The notes: generated by a model from the sequence alone, not told the origin. 64,000 nucleotides of DNA from an uncultured Muribaculaceae bacterium (GCA_934636465.1 CAKUAR010000006.1:37268-101267); one strand, 5' to 3'. Shown: positions 52,277-60,801, counted from the stretch's first letter. Made by a program: numbers and translations.

Positions 52277-54424
52277 CTAAATTATAGGTACTATAACTTT
52301 AATACTGAAATTCCTTCCCATGTTATACACACCTTGCCGCCCTGTAACCGGGTTAGGACCAAGATTTTTCAATCGGCTCAGATGGTTCTGATAAGCACGG
52401 TCCAAGAGATTTTCCGCTGAAAGATAGATTGAAAACAGACGTTTACCATGATGACGAACATCACTTCCTGCATATAAATGCAGCAAGGTATAAGAGGGTG
52501 TTGCCGTTTCAGTTTGGTTTATGGCATAGAAATGATTTTGCCGCAGATTGCACTCCATTGCCAATTTCACAAATAACTTGTCAAACGTACGGCCTCCACA
52601 AATAAACTCATATCTCACATCGGCATTCCACCGTGGTGCAGGAGTAAAAGGAAGGTATTTTGCATCACCTGATTTGTGGAATTGTACGGAGTTGACATAC
52701 GCAAAGCTATTGCCAATGTGAAGTCGTGACGTGGGGTGAACATCAACCGCAAGCTCTCCTCCCATGATTCTCGCATCACCCGATGTGTATTGATACACAG
52801 GCACGTCATCTACAAACGCAGGCTTTCCGTTCTCACCAGCCATTCGCTCGCTGAATATATAATTACTAATGTGATTAGCAAAAAGTGCCAGTTGCGCATA
52901 AACTATAGAGGACGAATAATCCACGTCCAAATCAAATTGCCAGCTATTCTCCGGCTTCAGCAACTCATTTCCTTTCTGATACAATTGAGCTCCTTCATGC
53001 ACGCCATTGGACCCCAACTCACTGATGTTAGGCATGCGGAATCCGCGAGACAAATTAAACTTGGCACTTAATCCTTTGCCTATATCGCAGGTCGTGCCAA
53101 GACTACCAGAAAATCCATTAAAGTTACGGCTGAATGAATTAAAACGCATCTGTTGCTCTTCCATCAAGGCATAACTATGCAAATGCCGCAAATCATAGCG
53201 AACGCCGCCCGTAAGATTCCATCTACCCAATTGCTTGCTGGCCATAGCAAACAAGCCATAGTCAAAAAGATGATAATCCGGAATTAAAAACTCCGACCCT
53301 TGATTCACTGACTTCTGGTACATGCCATTCATGCCCACTGAGAAATTCCATTTCATCATTTGCGTCCAATCATAATGCACATCATACGTCATGGTATGCA
53401 AGACCAAATCAAGTCCACACTCATCAGCAGCTTCCTCAAACTCCTGTCGATGATTGAGTTGATAACCAAATATGGTCTTCAGAGACCCATCTCCAAGACG
53501 GAACGAGTTATCGAGTACCGCTTTATAATGATGTATCTGCTGAAAAGGAAGAGTTTTGGAATAGGACTTATCTCCTTCTTCCTCACCCTCCACTATGCCA
53601 GGCGTGAGATGATAATAGCTCAATCGCAGATGCGAATATCCCCAATGACGATTAAGCCCCAGCATCTGGGAGAAGCTTTGCTCCTTGTATCGAGAGCCAT
53701 GCACGTAGCCGTCATACCGGTTCTTATAATCATGAGCAAACTTACCGCTATAAAGCGAGTTCCACACAAAGCCTTTCTGGTTGCCCAGCATGTTTAACGA
53801 GTAATCAAAAAGGCCATTGTTTGTTTGGTAGCCAGAAGACACATTTGCCTTCATTTCACCATCTGCAAGTGTCGGCGCGGGGCGGAAAACTATAGCTCCT
53901 GCCATTGCGTCAGAACCATAACGTAAGCTCGCTGGTCCCTTTACTATCTCTACCGAGTTAACGGCATGCTGGTCTATCTCCACGCCATGCTCATCTCCCC
54001 ATTGTTGACCTTCTTGGCGAACTCCATCACTCACCACCAGCACTCGATTAAATCCCAGGCCTCTGATAACAGGCTTCGAAATGCTACTGCCGGTTGTCAC
54101 CTGTGCTATGCCTGGCAGATGTGAAATGGCATCTATCAGATTGGTTGAAGGTCGCGTCTCCAGTTCTCGGGCTGGGATTATAGACACTGGGGCTGATGTT
54201 TGTTTGACCATTTGGTTCCCCACAAAACTCGTCACCACCACTTCACCGAGTTTCACACTCGACTCCGTCATCGGTTGATGCTTGTTTTTATCAGACACAT
54301 TGACCGTGTCTTGAGGATTCTCCTCTTCGACACTCACTTTTGCCGCTTTGCTTTCAGCTGCGACAGGAGCTGTTGCCAACAAGCAAAGGCTCATCAGCAA
54401 TACCTTATTCAATTTTGATTTCAT
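52277..54424 (-). CDS. TonB-dependent outer membrane receptor
   Basis: The 715-residue receptor has a signal peptide and a plug domain at about residues 55-175 ('VGNQMVKQTSAPVSIIPARE', 'NLIDAISHLPGIAQVTTGSS', 'PVIRGLGFNRVLVVSDGVRQ', 'SVEIVKGPASLRYGSDAMAG'). A 22-strand-type barrel follows ('NFSRGFRMPNISELGS'-like 'FNLSRGFRMPNISELGSNG'). The N-terminal carboxypeptidase-like domain of SusC proteins is absent and no SusD follows, so it is a metal- or cofactor-type receptor rather than a glycan one. It lies 40 bases after a His/Cys-rich small gene, which suggests a metal such as zinc or copper. By eye this stretch is more AT-rich than its neighbours. Confidence 0.92.
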   Translation of the reverse strand: MKSKLNKVLLMSLCLLATAPVAAESKAAKVSVEEENPQDTVNVSDKNKHQPMTESSVKLGEVVVTSFVGNQMVKQTSAPVSIIPARELETRPSTNLIDAISHLPGIAQVTTGSSISKPVIRGLGFNRVLVVSDGVRQEGQQWGDEHGVEIDQHAVNSVEIVKGPASLRYGSDAMAGAIVFRPAPTLADGEMKANVSSGYQTNNGLFDYSLNMLGNQKGFVWNSLYSGKFAHDYKNRYDGYVHGSRYKEQSFSQMLGLNRHWGYSHLRLSYYHLTPGIVEGEEEGDKSYSKTLPFQQIHHYKAVLDNSFRLGDGSLKTIFGYQLNHRQEFEEAADECGLDLVLHTMTYDVHYDWTQMMKWNFSVGMNGMYQKSVNQGSEFLIPDYHLFDYGLFAMASKQLGRWNLTGGVRYDLRHLHSYALMEEQQMRFNSFSRNFNGFSGSLGTTCDIGKGLSAKFNLSRGFRMPNISELGSNGVHEGAQLYQKGNELLKPENSWQFDLDVDYSSSIVYAQLALFANHISNYIFSERMAGENGKPAFVDDVPVYQYTSGDARIMGGELAVDVHPTSRLHIGNSFAYVNSVQFHKSGDAKYLPFTPAPRWNADVRYEFICGGRTFDKLFVKLAMECNLRQNHFYAINQTETATPSYTLLHLYAGSDVRHHGKRLFSIYLSAENLLDRAYQNHLSRLKNLGPNPVTGRQGVYNMGRNFSIKVIVPII

Positions 54425-54464
54425 TTATTTCTCCTTATTGTAAAATCATAAAAATGTGTTTGCT

Positions 54465-54836
54465 CTATGGCATATAATGCCCAAAACAACACGAATAAGG
54501 AGGTGCACGCGGGGAATTGATGCCAACGATGCCATTTATGTGCTTCTCGCAAAAAATGACACGAACGGCATGTGTGACGCAGATGGCAATAGCCAAATGC
54601 AATATTGCAGGTACCAAATATGTAAGGCTATGCAATTGGCATAACATACACTTGTGAAAATCCACAGTCTGTGTCGTGACATGTCCAGCATGATGAACAT
54701 GGTGCTGACAATCCAGACAAGTTTCCTCTACAGGTATTTGATACTCATGATGATGTAAAGACACACACAATATCATTGACAGCATTACTGCCAATAAAAA
54801 CATAGCTGATATTTTACTCCGTGTCTCTATTTTCAT
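54465..54836 (-). CDS. Small His/Cys-rich membrane protein upstream of TonB receptor
   Basis: The 123-residue protein has an N-terminal hydrophobic segment ('ISAMFLLAVMLSMILCVSLH'), then 'HHHEY', 'ETCLDCQHHVHHAGH' and 'HKCMLCQLHS', so two CxxC pairs amid many His. A second hydrophobic segment follows ('YLVPAILHLAIAICVTHAVR'). It resembles the DUF2946/DUF6769-type small proteins often next to TonB receptors. Metal binding in the periplasm is inferred. The -7 box at 54842-54849 lies just before ATG 54836, so the transcript would be leaderless or translation starts at Met 54803. It probably shares a transcript with the receptor. Confidence 0.7.
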   Translation of the reverse strand: MKIETRSKISAMFLLAVMLSMILCVSLHHHEYQIPVEETCLDCQHHVHHAGHVTTQTVDFHKCMLCQLHSLTYLVPAILHLAIAICVTHAVRVIFCEKHINGIVGINSPRAPPYSCCFGHYMP

Positions 54837-54841
54837 TTTTG

Positions 54842-54875
54842 CAAAGATATACCAAAAAGCCCAAAACACACACAA
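54842..54875 (-). promoter_or_regulatory. Promoter of the small protein / TonB receptor operon
   Basis: On the minus strand TATCTTTG (54842-54849) has TTG at 54873-54875, spacing 23. It nearly abuts the ATG at 54836. No Fur- or Zur-like palindrome was recognised. Confidence 0.5.
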
Positions 54876-55135
54876 TATTTTTTAACTGCATAAAATTTTT
54901 ACAGATTTGTCAACGGTAATGACATTCTGTTTTTTTGCTTTTGTAAAGACATAATACACAGCCGTCTCCAGCACATTGCGTCCCTTTGTGGTTAAAAACG
55001 TAATATGCCACAAAAACCACATGCCGTCACGTTTTTGCGATTTTGACCACAAATGCCGCCACCTATAAAAATTAATGCTTACCTTTGATGTCAGTGACGC
55101 AACTGTGTCCACTATCAACAATATACGCAAAGGCA

Positions 55136-56089
55136 ATGAACGACTGTCCAACCCTCTACATTGTGTCGCCTTGCTTCAACGAGCAAGAAGTGCTGCCAGA
55201 AACCAACAGACAACTCACAGCGATGCTTAAGCAGATGATTGCCAATGGTGCAATAAGCGCATCGAGCCGCATCACCTATGTGAGCGACGGTTCAACCGAC
55301 AACACCTGGCCTCTTATCTGCAGCTTTGCTGACATGAGCGACCTCGTGTGCGGCATAAAGCTTGCCGGCAATTCCGGACACCAAAACGCCCTCATAGCAG
55401 GACTGTCGTCGGTCAAGGACCGCTGCGACATAATGATAACCATCGATGCCGACATGCAAGACGACATCAGCGTGATTCCTGCCATGGTGGAAAACTACCG
55501 CAATGGCTGCGACATTGTGTATGGCGTACGCAACAAGCGCCAGTCCGACACGTTCTTTAAGCGCACCTCGGCACAAGCGTTCTATCGCATAATGCGCAAG
55601 CTAGGCGTAAAAACCATCTACAACCACGCCGACTATCGCCTCATGAGTCGCCGTGCCGTCTGCCAGCTGCTCCAGTACAACGAGCGAAACATTTTTTTGC
55701 GCGGCATCGTGCCTCTCATAGGCTACAAGACGGCTCGCGTCTATTACGACCGCAGCGAGCGTCAAGCCGGCACAAGCAAATATCCGTTCAGCAAGATGGC
55801 CAACTTTGCCATCGACGGCATCACTTCGTTCAGCATCAAGCCAGTGCGCCTTGTTCTGTCGCTTGGACTGACTTTTCTTGTCATTGCCCTGTGCATACTG
55901 GTCTATGTTCTCTATTCCTACTTTTCGGGCAGGGCGGTCAGCGGTTGGTCGTCAATGATTTTGTCCATTTGGATTGTGGGCGGTTTCATTCTAATAGGGC
56001 TCGGAGTGGTAGGCGAATACATAGGCAAAATCTACATCGAGGTCAAGAACCGGCCACGCTACAACATAGAGGAAACCATTCTGAAATAA
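55136..56089 (+). CDS. Family 2 glycosyltransferase, DPM1/GtrB-like
   Basis: The 317-residue protein has the GT-A fold start 'LYIVSPCFNEQEVLPETNRQ', the nucleotide-metal site 'IMITIDADMQDD', 'GVRNKRQSDTFFKRTSAQAF' and 'RQAGTSKYPFSKMANFAIDG', followed by two C-terminal membrane helices (about 235-260 and 270-295). Such enzymes move a sugar from a nucleotide donor to undecaprenyl phosphate. ATG 55136 is preferred since TACCTTTG (55080-55087) would place transcription start after the ATG at 55085. The next gene, a polytopic membrane protein, may use the lipid-linked sugar. Confidence 0.9.
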   Translation: MNDCPTLYIVSPCFNEQEVLPETNRQLTAMLKQMIANGAISASSRITYVSDGSTDNTWPLICSFADMSDLVCGIKLAGNSGHQNALIAGLSSVKDRCDIMITIDADMQDDISVIPAMVENYRNGCDIVYGVRNKRQSDTFFKRTSAQAFYRIMRKLGVKTIYNHADYRLMSRRAVCQLLQYNERNIFLRGIVPLIGYKTARVYYDRSERQAGTSKYPFSKMANFAIDGITSFSIKPVRLVLSLGLTFLVIALCILVYVLYSYFSGRAVSGWSSMILSIWIVGGFILIGLGVVGEYIGKIYIEVKNRPRYNIEETILK

Positions 56090-56126
56090 CTTTTTTCACC
56101 TCCAACCCTCTCACCACTGCATTTTC

Positions 56127-57839
56127 GTGAGTTGTCTAAACAAAATATCAGCAACACGGCACCTGGGCTACTTTTCAGTGGTAGCCGTAGCCTCACTGGT
56201 GTTTCTGGCACTCAACGTGCTCACCACCATCAAGGGCGACGACATAATCTATATGTTCATCTCCGACTCCTCGCCGCTCACTCCGGTAAGCACACTGCAC
56301 GATGTGGCAGTGTCAATGCACAACCACTACCTCACCACCAATGGCCGGCTTGCCAATCTGCTCGCCCAACTCTTTGCTGCTTTTGCCGGCAAAAGCGTGT
56401 TCAATGTAGCCAACACCGTTGTTTTCGCCATGTTCATCATGCTTGTGTCACGGTTCGTGTCGCGCAAACTTTTGGCTGTCTATCCGGCACTCACGGCGAT
56501 GTTTGTCATGTTTTTTGCCCCTGTGCCCGGCGAAACAATGCTGTGGCTGACAGGCAGCTGCAACTATATGTGGTCGCTCACCATGTCGCTTGCATGGGCG
56601 TTGGCCTTGCTGCACCCGCGGCTCGCCAGTCGCCAGTCGCCACTGCACATCACGCTGCTCATAGTGGCATCGGTGCTCGCTGGAAGCATGAACGAGAGCG
56701 TCACCGCCACCGTGCTGCTCGGCATGGTGCTTTTCTTCGCCCTAAACCGCCAGCGTGCCTCACGCACCGTCATCATCATGCTCATCGCCTATGCCGCGGG
56801 CGTGGCGTTAGTTCTGGCGTCGCCAGGGGCATGGCTGCGGTTTGCGGGCGGCAGCGACATGCCCAAGGACATCAGCCTCTTGCAAATGCTCACATCGCGT
56901 GTAACCCGGTTGCTGCGCCAGTCCCAACCCATTGTGTTGCCCTATATAGCAGCCACCTATGGCTGTTGGCGCATAGTGTGCCACCGCCGCTCAAAGCAGC
57001 TGCCCACAAGTCCGCAAGCCTGCCTATTTGTTGCCGCAATCGTGGTGATGCTAATTTTCGGTCTCAACGCCCAGCGCCCATATTTCGCGCTTGCCACATT
57101 CAGTTTCATCGCCATAGCTCACGCCGCCACGCGCATCATTGAGGAGCGCACAGCAGTGCGACACGCCACCACGGCCATAGCCGCCGCATTTTGCTTTGTG
57201 CCGTTGCCGGCAGCCATAAGCAGCATGACAGCAGCACTTTTCACCGACGAAGCCGTGGTCCGTGCCATAAAGTCAGCCCCAGCGCAGTGCGTCTTGCCGG
57301 CGTCACCCACCCCCAAGCCAAGCCGTTTCGTCATGGACAACATATACAACTCTGCCCATTATCATTCCTATGCCGAGTTTTATTGCGCACTCTATGGCAA
57401 AAGCAACGTGTGTTTTCTTCCGTCAGACATCTATGCACGCTACACCAGCCCCACACCCTTGCTCCACGATGCCATGCAGTTGCCATACGAGAGCAGCGAC
57501 ACCACCGCCGCACCGGCAGCCTACGCTCTGTCCAATGTGCAAGCCACCATCGTGCCAATAAGCCCACAGCTCACCACCACAGGCTTTGCCGGCATGCACA
57601 TTGCCAACGTGGAGGCTCGCTGCGCATCGCGCTGGCAACAAATAAAAATGTATTTCTACGGTTCACTAAGCGACTACCGCAACTACTACACCTACCACTT
57701 CACCCATCAGGGCACCACTTACCTAATATTGCCGCCAGTGTCACCCGACATCGACCGCATCGACATCTTCATCAAGCCCCACCGCCCAGCGTCAGCGCCA
57801 AGCGACACAATCACCCTCACTCGCCTCACCGGCAAATGA
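56127..57839 (+). CDS. Polytopic membrane protein, DUF6056-like (GtrC-type partner)
   Basis: The 570-residue protein has about ten membrane helices and a C-terminal soluble region from about residue 390. Conserved-looking pieces include 'TTIKGDDIIYMF' early, 'HYLTTNGRLANLLAQLFAAF' and 'PGETMLWLTGSCNYMWSL', which fit the DUF6056 / O-antigen glucosyltransferase-like group. It starts 37 bases after the GT2 gene, so a GtrB-GtrC-type pair decorating a surface glycan is a reasonable inference. The start is GTG 56127; no ATG lies before the first helix. Confidence 0.78.
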   Translation: MSCLNKISATRHLGYFSVVAVASLVFLALNVLTTIKGDDIIYMFISDSSPLTPVSTLHDVAVSMHNHYLTTNGRLANLLAQLFAAFAGKSVFNVANTVVFAMFIMLVSRFVSRKLLAVYPALTAMFVMFFAPVPGETMLWLTGSCNYMWSLTMSLAWALALLHPRLASRQSPLHITLLIVASVLAGSMNESVTATVLLGMVLFFALNRQRASRTVIIMLIAYAAGVALVLASPGAWLRFAGGSDMPKDISLLQMLTSRVTRLLRQSQPIVLPYIAATYGCWRIVCHRRSKQLPTSPQACLFVAAIVVMLIFGLNAQRPYFALATFSFIAIAHAATRIIEERTAVRHATTAIAAAFCFVPLPAAISSMTAALFTDEAVVRAIKSAPAQCVLPASPTPKPSRFVMDNIYNSAHYHSYAEFYCALYGKSNVCFLPSDIYARYTSPTPLLHDAMQLPYESSDTTAAPAAYALSNVQATIVPISPQLTTTGFAGMHIANVEARCASRWQQIKMYFYGSLSDYRNYYTYHFTHQGTTYLILPPVSPDIDRIDIFIKPHRPASAPSDTITLTRLTGK

Positions 57840-57988
57840 TTTCCACTCTTGCAACGCGCGCACTTGCGCCAACGGCGGCATTCGCTTGCCCAATGCAGCA
57901 AACAAAATCCGACACCTTGCCACTGCCCCACACTCATGGCAACTCACCCCAGGCTCAAAAATTATTTTTCACTTTTCCTGCCAAAAAG

Positions 57989-58019
57989 TTTGGAAGTTTA
58001 AAAATTGTTACTAACTTTG
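57989..58019 (+). promoter_or_regulatory. Promoter of tRNA-Asp
   Basis: TTTG (57989-57992) and TAACTTTG (58012-58019) are 19 bases apart, 40 bases before the tRNA. Confidence 0.75.
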
Positions 58020-58059
58020 CACTCGCAATTGAGAAACATCGATTGCAGACCTCAATAAT

Positions 58060-58133
58060 GGTGCGTTAGTTCAGCTGGTTAGAATGCCTGCCTGTCACGC
58101 AGGAGGTCACCGGTTCGAGTCCGGTACGCACCG
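58060..58133 (+). tRNA. tRNA-Asp (anticodon GTC)
   Basis: Acceptor GGTGCGT pairs with ACGCACC, the anticodon stem CCTGC/GCAGG holds loop CTGTCAC (GTC), and the T arm is ACCGG-TTCGAGT-CCGGT. The discriminator is G, a known Asp identity base. CCA is not encoded. Confidence 0.96.
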
Positions 58134-58148
58134 CTGTGGAGAGAGGAG

Positions 58149-58194
58149 ATGAGCAACTTTGCATGAAATATGGCAGGTTGCTCATTCTTTTTTT
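58149..58194 (+). terminator. Terminator of tRNA-Asp
   Basis: ATGAGCAAC (58149-58157) pairs with GTTGCTCAT (58177-58185), followed by TTCTTTTTTTAT. Confidence 0.85.
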
Positions 58195-58195
58195 A

Positions 58196-58783
58196 TCATT
58201 CCTCAATACGCCTAATCACGCGACACGGATTGCCCACCGCCACACAATTGGCCGGAATAGACTTCGTGACCACGCTGCCGGCTCCTATCACCGTGTTCTC
58301 ACCTATCGTCACCCCAGGCAGCACCACCGTGCCGCCGCCTATCCACACTCCGTTGCCTATGTTCACAGTCTTGGCTATTGTGTCGCAAATCGACATTCCC
58401 TTTCTTTCGCGCACAGGCATGCGCTCGGCAAGCCTCACGGAGTGAGTGGCAGTGTAAATCTTCACGTCGGGAGCAATCATCACATTGTCGCCTATGTTTA
58501 TTAATCCGTCATCAAGGAGCGTGCAATTCATGTTTATAATCACATTGTTGCCCAGACGTATGTGCTTGCCAGACTCACATCTGAAATCAATGTCAATATA
58601 CACATGGCTGCCTATGCTGCCAAACATCTGCTCATACACAGCTCTTTTTGCCTCTGCGTCGTCATAATCAATGCTTCTTAGGCGGCTGATTAGCCGCTTT
58701 GTGCGCAACGTCATTTCCGCCAATTCCGGGGCGGCGCCGTCATACGGCTCGCCGTCAAGGCATTTCTGATATTCCGTTTTCAT
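58196..58783 (-). CDS. Sugar O-acetyltransferase (maltose/galactoside acetyltransferase type)
   Basis: The 195-residue protein has an N-terminal helical Mac domain ('MKTEYQKCLDGEPYDGAAPE'-like start, 'MTLRTKRLISRLRSID') and a left-handed beta-helix of hexapeptide repeats ('IRLGNNVIINMNCTLLDDGL', 'INIGDNVMIAPDVKIYTATH' with the catalytic His, 'VNIGNGVWIGGGTVVLPGVT', 'IGENTVIGAGSVVTKSIPAN'). It moves acetyl from acetyl-CoA to a sugar hydroxyl. The frame extends up to 58834, but that part overlaps the slyD terminator hairpin, so ATG 58783 is chosen. Confidence 0.93.
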   Translation of the reverse strand: MKTEYQKCLDGEPYDGAAPELAEMTLRTKRLISRLRSIDYDDAEAKRAVYEQMFGSIGSHVYIDIDFRCESGKHIRLGNNVIINMNCTLLDDGLINIGDNVMIAPDVKIYTATHSVRLAERMPVRERKGMSICDTIAKTVNIGNGVWIGGGTVVLPGVTIGENTVIGAGSVVTKSIPANCVAVGNPCRVIRRIEE

Positions 58784-58806
58784 ATTCAATAAAAAAAACG
58801 AACGGC

Positions 58807-58843
58807 AAAAAATAAGGCTCGGCAGCCTAAACATGCCGAGCCT
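58807..58843 (-). terminator. Terminator of the SlyD-like gene
   Basis: AGGCTCGGCA (58815-58824) pairs perfectly with TGCCGAGCCT (58834-58843). The A-run at 58807-58814 gives the minus-strand T-tail. Confidence 0.85.
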
Positions 58844-58878
58844 ATATATGTTTTTGTTTTTATCTTATTTTCGTCGCA

Positions 58879-59454
58879 TCACTTACCACAGCTGTCGCAA
58901 CTGCCGCTGCAACCCTCATCGCCGCCACAGCCGCCGTCGCAACCACCGCAATGGCCGCTGCAAGCATGCTGCTTGGGGTTCAACTCATCGGGAGTGGCGT
59001 CACGCACAGTTATCACCTTGCCCTTGTAACGCACAGAGCTGCCAGCGAGCTGGTGGTTGAAATCCATAATCACAGTGTCAGGCCCCACCTTTGTCACCAA
59101 GCCATCTACACGGTGGCCGTCTTGCGTGAGCATAGGCAGCATCACGCCCTCACGCACTTTCTCGACGTCAAACTCACCATTCACGTTAAACACGCTCTTG
59201 TCAAGCTCCAGCACCATGTCGGGGTTCTTCGGTCCAAAAGCCTCGTCTGGAGTCAGCGTGAAGTCAAACTCTGCGCCCTGCTCCAAGTTATTTATACGGT
59301 TGGCAAACTCCTCAAGCATTGATTGGTCCATGCCAAACACAAAGCCATCGGGGTGTTCTGCCGTGAACTTAAACACGGAGTTCTCTCCGCCCTTATCCAC
59401 AGCAAAAATTTCATACGCCAACTCCACATATTTTCCAAACTTAATTGTTTCCAT
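58879..59454 (-). CDS. slyD: SlyD-like FKBP-type prolyl isomerase with Cys-rich tail
   Basis: The 191-residue protein has the SlyD split FKBP layout: 'YVELAYEIFAVDKGGENSVF' first, then 'DGFVFGMDQSMLEEFANRIN' and 'DFTLTPDEAFGPKNPDMVLE', an inserted flap domain and 'TVIMDFNHQLAGSSVRYKGK'. The last about 25 residues hold ten Cys with His and Gly ('HACSGHCGGCDGGCGG...'). SlyD tails bind nickel and other metals; the flap gives chaperone activity. This tail is Cys-rich rather than His-rich, so it may favour other soft metals. It is cytoplasmic (no signal peptide). A promoter lies at 59504-59536. Confidence 0.92.
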   Translation of the reverse strand: METIKFGKYVELAYEIFAVDKGGENSVFKFTAEHPDGFVFGMDQSMLEEFANRINNLEQGAEFDFTLTPDEAFGPKNPDMVLELDKSVFNVNGEFDVEKVREGVMLPMLTQDGHRVDGLVTKVGPDTVIMDFNHQLAGSSVRYKGKVITVRDATPDELNPKQHACSGHCGGCDGGCGGDEGCSGSCDSCGK

Positions 59455-59503
59455 TTTTCAAAAACCTGTTTTTAGTATAAAAACTCCAATTTACTTGTTT
59501 TTG

Positions 59504-59536
59504 CAAAATTAAGCTAAAAAACACGCCCAACAGCAA
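59504..59536 (-). promoter_or_regulatory. Promoter of the SlyD-like gene
   Basis: On the minus strand TAATTTTG (59504-59511) has TTG at 59534-59536, spacing 22. The leader is about 50 bases. Confidence 0.55.
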
Positions 59537-59565
59537 TATTTTTCAGAAAAATCACGCCCATGCTG

Positions 59566-59595
59566 TTGCTATTAACAAAATAATCCCTATCTTTG
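59566..59595 (+). promoter_or_regulatory. Promoter of tRNA-Leu
   Basis: TTG (59566-59568) and TATCTTTG (59588-59595) are 19 bases apart, 11 bases before the tRNA. Confidence 0.75.
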
Positions 59596-59606
59596 CACAC
59601 GCAATT

Positions 59607-59688
59607 GCCCAAGTGGCGGAATTGGTAGACGCGCACGTTTCAGGTGCGTGTGTTTAACGACGTGAAGGTTCGAGTCCTTTCTTGGGCA
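59607..59688 (+). tRNA. tRNA-Leu (anticodon CAG)
   Basis: Acceptor GCCCAAG pairs with CTTGGGC, the D arm has GGCGGAATTGGTAGAC, anticodon stem CACGT/GCGTG holds loop TTCAGGT (CAG), and a class II variable arm is present. The 82-base length without CCA fits leucine tRNA. Confidence 0.95.
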
Positions 59689-59694
59689 CAGTTT

Positions 59695-59736
59695 AAAGGT
59701 TGGTAACTTATTGTTATCAACCTTTACTATTTTTTA
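59695..59736 (+). terminator. Terminator of tRNA-Leu
   Basis: AAAGGTTGGTAAC (from 59695) pairs with GTTATCAACCTTT (to 59725) with a small mismatch, followed by ACTATTTTTT. Confidence 0.85.
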
Positions 59737-59802
59737 TCTACTCTTATCTACCCTGGCAGACTGATTGGAAGCGGCTTAATTGCAAAAAATTGCATAGCCA
59801 CC

Positions 59803-60318
59803 TCACTTGCGGATAGCAAAGTTTATCACAGCCCAACCGCCTATCACTTGCAGCAACATGCCTGGCACACCTATGCGGAAATCTTGCATGGCAGCCACCA
59901 GCGAGCCACACAGTGCCCACTCTCCGAGTGTGCCCACCACCTGATAGACAAGCACCACGCCGGCGAGCAACGGCAGCGAAGCCTTCTTGTAGCGCGACGC
60001 AGCCACACTGGCAGCCACGGCAAGCAGCACACCCTTCATCACTATTGCCGGCAGGGCAGCCACCGGAGGCATGCCGAAAAGTACCGAGTTGATTAGTGGC
60101 GAGAACATCGCCGTGAGCAGTCCCACGCGCCACCCATACTTATAAGCTCCCACAAGTGTGAAAAAGTAGATTGGCAACCAAGTCAATCCGCCTTTCGGCA
60201 CAAGGTGAAACATTTGCGGCAACACTATGTTGCCCACCACAAACGCCATGGCAAACAGCCATGTCTTGACGTCTTTGTATTCTAAAGAATAAAGTTTAAC
60301 CGATGTTGTAGTCTGCAT
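59803..60318 (-). CDS. ECF transporter S-component-like membrane protein
   Basis: The 171-residue protein has five or six membrane helices ('WLFAMAFVVGNIVLPQMFHL', 'LTWLPIYFFTLVGAYKYGWR', 'LLTAMFSPLINSVLFGMPPV', 'LPAIVMKGVLLAVAASVAAS', 'LLAGVVLVYQVVGTLGEWAL'), the size and pattern of an S component that captures a vitamin or metal for an energy-coupling module. The ATPase and T subunits are not in this window. It is the last gene of the Fe-S protein / reductase / DUF1893 run, about 50 bases after DUF1893. The ligand is unknown. Confidence 0.78.
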   Translation of the reverse strand: MQTTTSVKLYSLEYKDVKTWLFAMAFVVGNIVLPQMFHLVPKGGLTWLPIYFFTLVGAYKYGWRVGLLTAMFSPLINSVLFGMPPVAALPAIVMKGVLLAVAASVAASRYKKASLPLLAGVVLVYQVVGTLGEWALCGSLVAAMQDFRIGVPGMLLQVIGGWAVINFAIRK

Positions 60319-60370
60319 ATCCTTAATTTCTTGTTTTTGTCTGTTTCTAATTTCAATAATTTCAAAAAAA

Positions 60371-60796
60371 TCATTTTTTGCCCTTTATGGCCGCCACAAA
60401 AGCCTTAATTGCCACCAGGCAATCCTCGGCAGTGGCACAGTCGCGACAAGCCGTCTCCAGCGGACACCACCCGGTGTGCGAGCGGTTTTCTATGTGGTTG
60501 ACAAGCACACCGTGCGTCACCGCCACGCCATTGGCGTTGAGCAATTCAGCAGCCGGGGCACTCATCACGTCGCCCCACGCCTCGCTCACTCCGCCAAGCA
60601 CCATGAGCGCGGCGGCAGCCTTGCCCACCACCTTGTCGGCCACGCGTGCGCCGTGCAGCAAACCGCCAGGCTGGCCGTCCACCATGCGCAGCAGGTCGCT
60701 CACACCCATGCCGTCGTGGGTGCTAATGTCGCCACCCACGCTTCTCACCACAAGCGAGTGGGCACCGTCGTGCAAAATTCGTTTCAGCTCTTCCAC
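60371..60796 (-). CDS. DUF1893-domain protein
   Basis: The 141-residue protein has the DUF1893 pattern: 'LHDGAHSLVVRSVGGDISTH' (short strands), 'LLHGARVADKVVGKAAAALM' and 'LNANGVAVTHGVLVNHIENR'. Four Cys follow near the C-terminus ('WCPLETACRDCATAEDC'). The fold resembles cytidine-deaminase-like proteins but no function is established. The start is GTG 60796, five bases after the reductase stop, so it is in an operon with it. Confidence 0.85.
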   Translation of the reverse strand: MEELKRILHDGAHSLVVRSVGGDISTHDGMGVSDLLRMVDGQPGGLLHGARVADKVVGKAAAALMVLGGVSEAWGDVMSAPAAELLNANGVAVTHGVLVNHIENRSHTGWCPLETACRDCATAEDCLVAIKAFVAAIKGKK

Positions 60797-60801
60797 CGCT
60801 A

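Noticed and set aside
52277-54424. SusC/SusD-type polysaccharide utilisation locus
   Set aside because: The receptor lacks the N-terminal carboxypeptidase-like domain and no SusD gene follows; the GH-like genes are far away and have no SusCD either.
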